Made by a program: the position numbers and the translations under genes. Below are positions 1-5,433 of a stretch of 6,293 nt of DNA, one piece after another. Position 1 is the stretch's first letter. Each line of letters begins with the position of its first letter. The stretch is from an uncultured Lachnospiraceae bacterium (GTDB taxonomy: Bacteria; Bacillota; Clostridia; Lachnospirales; Lachnospiraceae), in the NCBI GenBank assembly GCA_902797015.1, contig CADBRG010000167.1, forward strand, positions 1 to 6,293, in the 5' to 3' direction. The notes beneath the pieces were generated by a model. That model did no database searches. It saw only the letters and a list, made by a program, of their open reading frames with translations, and was not told the origin of the DNA.

Positions 1-2
1 GC

Positions 3-707
3 GCTGGCGCCACGCTTTCAGGCGTTGAGACCGCCTACCATGCGCTGAAGAAACGCGGCAGGATCGACGATACTTACAAATTCATCACCTTCGGCGGCGA
101 CGGCGGAACCTATGACATTGGTTTCCAGTCCCTTTCCGGCGCGATGGAACGTAATCACGATATGGTTTATGTCTGCTACGACAACGGTGCATACATGAAC
201 ACCGGTATCCAGCGTTCCTCCGCAACACCGCTTTACGCAGACACAACGACTACACCGGTCGGTTCTGCTTCTGACGGAAAGATCCAGTGCCGGAAGGACA
301 TTGCCAGCATCATTGCGGATCACAATGTTCCGTATGTCGCACAGACGACTTTCATCAGCAACTTCTCTGACCTTCATAAAAAGGCAGAAAAAGCAATCTA
401 CACACCGGGCGCAGCCTACTTAAACATCATGGCTCCCTGCCCACGCGGATGGCGCTATGAAACACAGGATCTGATGAAGCTCTGCAAGCTTGCCGTTGAC
501 ACCTGCTACTGGCCGATGTTCGAAGTAGAAAACGGCAAATGGCGCATCACCTACAAGCCGAAGAAAAAGCTCCCGATCGAAGAGTTCTTAAGTGCACAGG
601 GACGCTTTAAACATCTGTTCAAGCCAGAAAACGAGCACCTGATCGAACAGTTCCAGGAAGAAGTCGACAAGCGTTGGGAGCATCTGCTCTATAAATGTGA
701 AGAATAA
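3..707 (+). CDS. porB: Pyruvate:ferredoxin oxidoreductase (pyruvate synthase) beta subunit, 5'-truncated
   Basis: The reading frame is open from the left edge and ends at TAA 705-707, giving 234 visible residues; the true start lies outside the window. It is the thiamine-diphosphate-binding subunit of the enzyme that oxidatively decarboxylates pyruvate to acetyl-CoA and CO2, passing electrons to ferredoxin in the cytoplasm. Visible evidence is the TPP/Mg motif: GDGGTYDIG with the GDG at visible residues 32-34, followed about 27 residues later by the YDNGAYMNTG segment (N61). The next stretch, TGIQRSSATP, is characteristic of PorB-type beta subunits. The Cys in APCPRGW (visible residue 146) corresponds, from family knowledge, to a ligand of the proximal [4Fe-4S] cluster; the other ligands would be in the missing N-terminal part. 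PorB proteins are usually about 300 residues, so roughly a quarter is missing. Gamma, delta and alpha subunit genes are expected upstream. A related 2-oxoacid:ferredoxin oxidoreductase is a less likely alternative. Confidence 0.93.
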   Translation, partial: AGATLSGVETAYHALKKRGRIDDTYKFITFGGDGGTYDIGFQSLSGAMERNHDMVYVCYDNGAYMNTGIQRSSATPLYADTTTTPVGSASDGKIQCRKDIASIIADHNVPYVAQTTFISNFSDLHKKAEKAIYTPGAAYLNIMAPCPRGWRYETQDLMKLCKLAVDTCYWPMFEVENGKWRITYKPKKKLPIEEFLSAQGRFKHLFKPENEHLIEQFQEEVDKRWEHLLYKCEE

Positions 708-731
708 GAAAAATGAGGAAATGACTGCATT

Positions 732-1604
732 ATGACACTACTATCCTATCAGGTCTTTCAGACCGTCGTAAATCAGGGAAGCTTTCAGAAGGCCGCACAG
801 TTCCTTTCCCTTACCCCGTCTGCTGTCAGTCATGCCGTTTCCTCCATGGAACAGGAACTTGGAAATGCTCTTTTTGTACGCAGCAAAAAGGGCATTACTT
901 TAACCTCTTACGGGGAATATCTGCTGCCATACATCAATGCGGTGCTCAGCAGCGAAGAGCATCTGCATCAAGCCATCGAAGGAATCAACGAACTCCAGCA
1001 GGGTACCGTAAAGATCGGCTGCTTTTCGAGTGTCTGCACCAACTGGATCCCTGATATCATTCATTCTTTTGGAAAAGATTACCCGGGCATACAGCTGGAA
1101 ATCTATGAGGGCACTTATTCCGATGTCTCCTACTGGATCAAAAACGGCATCGTTGATGTCGGTTTTCTCTCCTCTTCCAGCGCAGGCGATCTGCCATTTG
1201 AACCGCTTTATGAAGATCCGCTTCTTTGTGTAGTTCCTTCCGGATATCAGAAAAAACAGGACTGCGATGTCATGACGATCGCAGAAATGCAGGATGAGAG
1301 CTTTGTCTCACAACGGGAAACGACCGACGCGGATATCACCAATTTCTTTAACAGCAACGGCTTAAACGTACGCTCCGCCTACCATGTCGTAGACGACCTT
1401 TCGACGATCTCGATGGTTGCGGAAGGCTTTGGCATCTGTATCATGCCCGCACTCGTTATGAACGACATCCCATATGCCGTGAAGTCCTATCCGGTCAGTC
1501 CGAAGGCAAGCCGTATCATCGGCATTTCCGCGCTGGTACCTGACCTTCTGGCCCCCGCTGCGAAGATCCTTTACCGGCATATCCTGACCAACTACAAACA
1601 ATAA
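732..1604 (+). CDS. LysR-family transcriptional regulator
   Basis: A 290-residue protein, the usual length for LysR regulators. The N-terminal winged helix-turn-helix covers residues 1-60, with the signature GSFQKAAQFLSLTPSAVSHA at about 16-35 and the ELGNALFVR wing at 42-50. A linker helix (about 60-88) leads to the periplasmic-binding-protein-like effector domain from GTVKIG (91-96) to the end. The ATG at 732 is chosen because GAGGA at 715-719 lies 12 bases upstream, a rather long spacing, and the upstream ATGs at 713 and 721 run into stops almost at once. The gene starts 24 bases after the pyruvate oxidoreductase beta subunit on the same strand, so it is probably in that operon, unlike the classical divergent LysR arrangement. 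Control of pyruvate/ferredoxin metabolism is an inference from position only. The effector is unknown. Two cysteines (C97, C102) lie at the first strand of the effector domain. Confidence 0.93.
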   Translation: MTLLSYQVFQTVVNQGSFQKAAQFLSLTPSAVSHAVSSMEQELGNALFVRSKKGITLTSYGEYLLPYINAVLSSEEHLHQAIEGINELQQGTVKIGCFSSVCTNWIPDIIHSFGKDYPGIQLEIYEGTYSDVSYWIKNGIVDVGFLSSSSAGDLPFEPLYEDPLLCVVPSGYQKKQDCDVMTIAEMQDESFVSQRETTDADITNFFNSNGLNVRSAYHVVDDLSTISMVAEGFGICIMPALVMNDIPYAVKSYPVSPKASRIIGISALVPDLLAPAAKILYRHILTNYKQ

Positions 1605-1614
1605 ATGCTAACGA

Positions 1615-1672
1615 AAGACAGGGAACAGTTCTGAATAGTCTTTGTTGACTATTCAGAACTGTTCCCTGTCTT
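1615..1672. repeat. Long perfect hairpin (26-bp stem, 6-base loop), possible terminator
   Basis: The arms 1615-1640 and 1647-1672 are exact reverse complements over 26 bp around the loop TTTGTT. The hairpin starts 10 bases after the LysR stop codon. The transcript would fold into a very stable stem, and a T run (CATTTTTC, 1681-1688) follows about ten bases later, so it may stop transcription from either side. The T run is not directly attached to the stem, so this is not a textbook intrinsic terminator. The exactness and length of the palindrome are more like a REP- or MITE-type intergenic repeat. It shares a core with the hairpin at 5330-5397. Confidence 0.85.
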
Positions 1673-1701
1673 ACTGTCCCCATTTTTCTTGATATTCATA
1701 G

Positions 1702-1754
1702 TTTCTTAAGATTTTACCCCTCTCTTTCCTCATTTTTTTCTGGTACATTAATAT
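1702..1754 (+). promoter_or_regulatory. Putative promoter and T-rich operator region of the response regulator gene
   Basis: An extended -10-like element TGGTACATT (TG at 1741-1742, hexamer TACATT 1744-1749, 4 of 6 matches) would start transcription near 1756 and leave a leader of about 30 bases with a strong ribosome binding site. No good -35 hexamer is found at 16-18 bp spacing. Instead the region 1702-1740 has short T-rich blocks repeating roughly every 10-11 bp (TTTCT, TTTTAC, CTTTC, TTTTTTTC). That is what one expects of a promoter activated by an OmpR-type regulator bound to direct repeats, so autoregulation is plausible but inferred. The exact elements are uncertain. Confidence 0.35.
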
Positions 1755-1765
1755 CAGAAACACCT

Positions 1766-1775
1766 TAAGCGCTTA
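1766..1775. promoter_or_regulatory. Palindrome TAAGCGCTTA touching the response regulator ribosome binding site
   Basis: A perfect 10-bp palindrome that runs directly into AGGAGG (1775-1780), the ribosome binding site of the response regulator, which lies 7 bases before its ATG. It can also be read as a direct repeat of CTTARG (CTTAAG 1764-1769, CTTAGG 1772-1777), and another CTTAAG occurs at 1705-1710. It may be an operator placed downstream of the promoter, but a short palindrome of this size can also arise by chance. Confidence 0.3.
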
Positions 1776-1787
1776 GGAGGTTTTGTT

Positions 1788-2483
1788 ATGTATACGATTC
1801 TTGTATGTGACGATGAGAAAGAAATCGTCGATGCGATTGAAATTTATTTAAAGCCGGAAGGCTACCAGATTTTAAAGGCATATGACGGCATCGATGCACT
1901 CGATAAGCTTCATGAAAACAAAGTGGATCTTCTGATCCTCGATGTCATGATGCCAAAGATGGACGGCATTCGTGCCACATTAAAGATCCGCGAGGAATAT
2001 AATATCCCGATCATCATCCTATCCGCCAAAACAGAGGATACGGATAAGATCGTTGGCTTAAATGTCGGCGCGGATGATTATATGACCAAACCATTCAATG
2101 CCATGGAGCTTGTAGCACGCGTCAAATCACAGCTGCGCCGCTATACGCGCCTTGGCACACAGACACCCGTATCAGAGCATGTATTTCAGACGGGCGGCCT
2201 TGTCATTGATGATGAGCGCAAAACGGTTACGATCGACGGAAGCGTCATCGAAAAACTGACCCCGATCGAATACAATATCCTCCTCTTTCTGACCCGGAAC
2301 AAAGGTCGTGTTTACTCAATCGACCAGATCTATCAGGCGGTCTGGAACGAAGAAGCGTTCAACGCCGACAACACAGTGGCCGTTCACATCCGCCACATCC
2401 GGGAAAAGATTGAGATCAATCCGAAGGAACCCCGTTATCTGAAGGTCGTATGGGGCGTCGGATATAAGATTGAGGATCTGTAA
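1788..2483 (+). CDS. OmpR/PhoB-family response regulator (VanR-like)
   Basis: A 231-residue protein of normal family length. The receiver domain occupies residues 1-120, with the acidic pair D8-D9, the phosphorylated aspartate D52 in LLILDVMMPKMDG, the conserved S79 in IIILSAKTED and K101 in MTKPF. The C-terminal DNA-binding winged helix (about 130-231) shows LTPIEYNILLFLTRNKG, the recognition helix region VAVHIRHIREKIE, and the wing YLKVVWGVGYKIE. All residues needed for phosphorylation are present, so it should be active as a cytoplasmic transcription factor if a kinase supplies phosphate. AGGAGG (1775-1780) lies 7 bases before the ATG. It is followed 40 bases later by the sensor and kinase reading frames, its evident partners. 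Which genes it controls is not visible; autoregulation is possible from its promoter region. Confidence 0.95.
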   Translation: MYTILVCDDEKEIVDAIEIYLKPEGYQILKAYDGIDALDKLHENKVDLLILDVMMPKMDGIRATLKIREEYNIPIIILSAKTEDTDKIVGLNVGADDYMTKPFNAMELVARVKSQLRRYTRLGTQTPVSEHVFQTGGLVIDDERKTVTIDGSVIEKLTPIEYNILLFLTRNKGRVYSIDQIYQAVWNEEAFNADNTVAVHIRHIREKIEINPKEPRYLKVVWGVGYKIEDL

Positions 2484-2523
2484 GAAGTACTGCTCTTCGC
2501 CTGTCCAAAGGAGACTGATCATC

Positions 2524-4029
2524 ATGAGAAAATTTTTATACAGTACAATCGGGAAAATCCTGGTCATTGCGATCATGCTGATTTCTGCTGTCTGCATTGC
2601 GACCAGCGCAGCATGGGCCTTCAGCGGGCTTCGCGTTGACATGCGGCAAAATATATTTTTCCCAAAATCATATGAAGCCTCGTCTGAAATGGTCAGCGAC
2701 TACCTGTTTACAGAAACAGATGATCTGATCATGGAAAACGCCACGATCAACCGGTATTTTAAAGACGGCAGCCTGGATTTGACAGAGACCATTGATATTT
2801 CTGATCTGAATGCAGGCATTGCAAAACCGGACAAAAACCCGGCACTCACCTACTCACTGGCTGACTTAAATACTTTTTATGAATCGGCAGGTTATGTATA
2901 TCTATCCTGGATTCTGCAAAATGACTACAGTCTGGTACGTTACAGCGAAGCATCCGGAGACTTTGGATATGAAGAAGAAACATATGATCCCATAACAGAT
3001 CCGCTGACTGTTTATGGTCCGGACGCAACTGCTACAGATCGTACCGCTCTCTCCTATGAGGAAGCGGTTTACGGAATCACGGATGAAAACTTCAATGTGG
3101 AGAGACCGCAAAACGGAGACTCCCGTATCACCATTCTCTGCTATCCGGAACTTTACAATGTCATGTACAACAACGGTCTTGCACTTGAAAAGAAATATTT
3201 GCCAAATGCTGCAGGCAGCACGATCGCGGAATACGCGCAGCAGAATCTGGAAACCTTTTCCATTCTGGATGCCTATAAAAACCTGGTAACTGCAGCGCAA
3301 AAGGTACATGAACTGACACAGTATACCGCACCGGATGAATCCAATGCGATGATCTGGTTGAAGAACACGAACTCCGGAACGGTTTATACAAATATCGACA
3401 CATGGAATGAGAAGTCTTTGGATCAGGTCCGGACAGAGTATTCCGCATACCTCGATGCATCCGCAACAGATCAGAATGATGCAGGCAAAAACACAGAAAA
3501 AGGCTGTGCGGTCATCTATGATGGCACAACAAAGACAACCGATCAGATCACACCTGCCACAAAGGACAGAAGCACTTTCTACCAGTCAGAAGAACTTCTG
3601 ATGTTAAGAGACCATACCCTCGTCAATGCGACCGATTTCCTCGAAGACGGAACCTGGCAGCTTTTCATCGGTCTGGATCCGACGTATCCGGCCAACGATG
3701 CCGCAAGAAGCAATGCTGCAATTTATGAACAGTTTGCCCAAAAACAGCCATTCGGTAAGAACGCACTGCCGGCAGCGGTCATCGCAGGGATTCTGTTTAT
3801 TGTAATGCTCGTCCTTTCCGTCATTCAGACCGGACACTGTGCAGAAGATGCAGACCGTACCGCAACCGAACCGGACTGCAATCTGCCTGAATATCAGACG
3901 ATAAAATATCCGTCCAGACGGATCGGCATTCATACGACACAGATGGAACGCTTCCCGATCGAGCTTTTGATAATCATTGATATCATCCTCTGGCTTGTCC
4001 TGTTTGCCATAACCGTAACAATGGGCTAA
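2524..4029 (+). CDS. Membrane sensor half of a histidine kinase, ended by an in-frame TAA
   Basis: The product has 501 residues. The ATG at 2524 is preferred over in-frame starts further upstream because AAAGGAG (2507-2513) lies 10 bases before it and the protein then begins directly with a membrane anchor. Helix 1 is at about residues 12-33. A large extracytoplasmic region of about 380 residues follows, with no fold I recognise and only two cysteines (C206, C328). Helix 2 is at 415-434, then comes a cytoplasmic loop of about 45 residues containing KYPSRR, then helix 3 at 480-499. The frame stops two residues later. No kinase domain is present. The downstream frame continues in the same phase with more helices and the kinase core, so this is best read as the N-terminal half of one receptor kinase interrupted at codon 502. 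A separately encoded sensor protein working with the kinase is the alternative. It probably detects an envelope signal such as a peptide or antibiotic; the ligand is unknown. Confidence 0.8.
   Translation: MRKFLYSTIGKILVIAIMLISAVCIATSAAWAFSGLRVDMRQNIFFPKSYEASSEMVSDYLFTETDDLIMENATINRYFKDGSLDLTETIDISDLNAGIAKPDKNPALTYSLADLNTFYESAGYVYLSWILQNDYSLVRYSEASGDFGYEEETYDPITDPLTVYGPDATATDRTALSYEEAVYGITDENFNVERPQNGDSRITILCYPELYNVMYNNGLALEKKYLPNAAGSTIAEYAQQNLETFSILDAYKNLVTAAQKVHELTQYTAPDESNAMIWLKNTNSGTVYTNIDTWNEKSLDQVRTEYSAYLDASATDQNDAGKNTEKGCAVIYDGTTKTTDQITPATKDRSTFYQSEELLMLRDHTLVNATDFLEDGTWQLFIGLDPTYPANDAARSNAAIYEQFAQKQPFGKNALPAAVIAGILFIVMLVLSVIQTGHCAEDADRTATEPDCNLPEYQTIKYPSRRIGIHTTQMERFPIELLIIIDIILWLVLFAITVTMG
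4027..4029 (+). other. In-frame TAA codon separating sensor and kinase halves
   Basis: The stop lies in the same phase as both the upstream sensor and the downstream kinase frame, with open codons from 4030 to 5319. Replacing this codon by any sense codon would give a continuous protein of 931 residues. A single base change from several sense codons (for example CAA, GAA, AAA, TTA, TAC) would create it. Whether it is a true mutation, a strain variant or a read error cannot be told from the window. Confidence 0.7.
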
Positions 4030-4053
4030 ATCGCTACAGAACCGGTATCTGCG

Positions 4054-5319
4054 GTGACCATCTACAGCGGCTATCTGCCCCGCACGTTTTCCGCTGCAGG
4101 ATATGAACGGATGCTCCCCAGACTTTACGTGGTCCTGATCCCGGCTGCGATCGCTGCTGCCACACTTCTTTGCTGGAACTTAAAACATTTTGTCAGAAGA
4201 TTGAAAGCAAGAACGCTTGGTGCCAGCCTGATCAAAAGCCTGGTGCTGGTAGTCAGAAAGGTCACAAATTCTGTCTACCGTACAAAAGAAGAAGGCCAGC
4301 GCCTCGTGATCGTTTACGTAATGATCGTATTGGTCAACGCACTGATCGCCGGAATCTTTGGACTAATTGCAGCCGCAGCAGGTGCCCTTTTCCCGATCAT
4401 CGTATGCATCGTGATCCTGGCCATTATCAACATTGTGATCCTGCGAAAACTGATGACCTATTTTGCCGGCCGCGACGCGGTCCGAAAAGGCATGGATGAG
4501 ATCGCAGCAGGTAATCTGGATTACAAGGTTGATGTGGAAGAAATCTCAGGATACAACCGTGAAATGGCAGAAGGTGTCAACAAAGTCAGCGCCGGTCTGA
4601 AAGCCGCCGTTGAAAATGAGATGAAGAGCGAGCGCATGAAAGCGGAGCTGATCACGAATGTCTCTCATGACATCAAGACACCGCTGACCTCGATCATCAA
4701 CTACGTCGACATCTTAAAACGACATGACATCAAAGACGATGAGGTACGCAGCTACATCGAGATCCTGGATCGTAAATCCGCCCGGTTAAAACAGCTTGTG
4801 GATGACCTCGTTGAATCCTCCAAGATCAGTTCCGGTAATATCACATTGGATCTGCAGTCCATCGACTTATGCCAGATGGTCCAGCAGATGAACGGGGAAT
4901 TCCGGGAGAAATTTGAAGAGCGAAACCTTTCCATGGTATGCGAGCTTACGGATGAACCGATGCTGATCAAAGCAGACGGTGCACGCCTCTGCCGGGTGAT
5001 TGAAAATCTGTACAGCAACGCAGCGAAGTATTCGATGCCTGGTTCCAGAGTCTATGTGAAGGGAATGATCCGGTCCGAAACAGACCAGACAGATTCAAAG
5101 ATCATCCTTACGATCCGCAACATTTCAGAGCATGCGTTAAACATCTCTGCCGATGAGCTCACGGAACGATTCGTTCGTGGCGATCTCTCACGTAATACGG
5201 AAGGCAGCGGCCTCGGTTTAGAGATTGCCAGAAACCTTACGATCATGCAGGGTGGAACTTTCGATATCATCTTAGACGGCGATCTGTTTAAAGTCGTGAT
5301 TACGTTTCCTCGAGTTTAA
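4054..5319 (+). CDS. Histidine kinase, membrane and catalytic half (HAMP-like, HisKA, HATPase)
   Basis: Read from GTG 4054 this gives 421 residues; the frame is open back to the TAA at 4027. Numbering from 4054: a helix at about 24-41; a basic cytoplasmic stretch; two helices at about 84-107 and 112-131; a HAMP-like linker (about 136-185); then the dimerisation domain with the phosphorylated histidine H205 in NVSHDIKTPL. The ATP-binding domain has its N box at ENLYSNAAKYS (N322) and the G2 box EGSGLGLEIA (383-392), ending in TFPRV. The usual DxGxG box is not evident and is replaced by RNISEHALNISADEL, as in VanS-like relatives. GTG 4054 has no ribosome binding site; ATG 4111, with AGGA at 4098-4101 nine bases upstream, is a better internal start and would give 402 residues. 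It should phosphorylate the response regulator at 1788-2483. It probably belongs to the same original gene as 2524-4029. Confidence 0.85.
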   Translation: MTIYSGYLPRTFSAAGYERMLPRLYVVLIPAAIAAATLLCWNLKHFVRRLKARTLGASLIKSLVLVVRKVTNSVYRTKEEGQRLVIVYVMIVLVNALIAGIFGLIAAAAGALFPIIVCIVILAIINIVILRKLMTYFAGRDAVRKGMDEIAAGNLDYKVDVEEISGYNREMAEGVNKVSAGLKAAVENEMKSERMKAELITNVSHDIKTPLTSIINYVDILKRHDIKDDEVRSYIEILDRKSARLKQLVDDLVESSKISSGNITLDLQSIDLCQMVQQMNGEFREKFEERNLSMVCELTDEPMLIKADGARLCRVIENLYSNAAKYSMPGSRVYVKGMIRSETDQTDSKIILTIRNISEHALNISADELTERFVRGDLSRNTEGSGLGLEIARNLTIMQGGTFDIILDGDLFKVVITFPRV

Positions 5320-5329
5320 ACAATAAATT

Positions 5330-5397
5330 GGGTACCGTGTACTATTACAGAATTGTTACAATATGGTGTAATAATTCTGTAATAGTACACGGTACCC
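5330..5397. repeat. Long hairpin (31-bp stem, 6-base loop) after the kinase gene
   Basis: The outer 25 bp (5330-5354 with 5373-5397) are perfectly complementary, beginning GGGTACCGTG and ending CACGGTACCC. The stem continues through GTTACA/TGTAAT with one G-T wobble, leaving the loop ATATGG. It begins 10 bases after the kinase stop codon and is not followed by a T run, so it is not a standard intrinsic terminator, although such a stem could slow or end transcription or protect the mRNA 3' end. Its left arm shares a core with the hairpin at 1615-1672. Confidence 0.85.
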
Positions 5398-5426
5398 TTG
5401 CCTGTCTTGCATCATTTGATTAGAAT
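5398..5426 (+). promoter_or_regulatory. Predicted sigma-A promoter of the radical SAM gene
   Basis: A -35 element TTGCCT (5398-5403, 4 of 6 matches) and a -10 element TAGAAT (5421-5426, 5 of 6 matches) are separated by exactly 17 bp. The -35 element begins at the first base after the hairpin. The expected start of transcription, 6-8 bases after the -10, falls at about 5432-5434, on the ATG of the gene. Confidence 0.5.
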
Positions 5427-5433
5427 AAGCTTT

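Noticed and set aside
18..377. Minus-strand open frame of 119 residues opposite the pyruvate oxidoreductase gene.
   Set aside because: The + strand frame carries clear thiamine diphosphate and PorB motifs across the same bases; the antisense product has no recognisable feature.
713..735. Tiny overlapping frames ATG 713-TGA 724 and ATG 721-TGA 735 before the LysR gene.
   Set aside because: At three and four codons they are too short to support as a leader peptide, and the spacing to the ribosome binding site is poor; probably chance.
1615..1672. Hairpin as part of a CRISPR array or riboswitch.
   Set aside because: There is a single palindrome with no regularly spaced repeats, and it lies after a stop codon with no conserved aptamer-like structure.
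2316..3933. Several open frames on the minus strand opposite the regulator and sensor genes (for example 2902-3309 and 3604-3933).
   Set aside because: They lie opposite well-supported coding sequence, their products are Cys/Arg/Ile-rich with no recognisable domain, and no ribosome binding sites or promoters were evident.
4027..4029. Programmed recoding of the stop codon (selenocysteine, pyrrolysine or read-through).
   Set aside because: Selenocysteine and pyrrolysine use UGA and UAG, not UAA. UAA is the tightest stop, and no stimulatory structure was apparent right after it.
4170..4499. A 109-residue + strand frame within the kinase gene.
   Set aside because: It is out of phase with the kinase and its Arg/Pro-rich composition is typical of a shifted frame.
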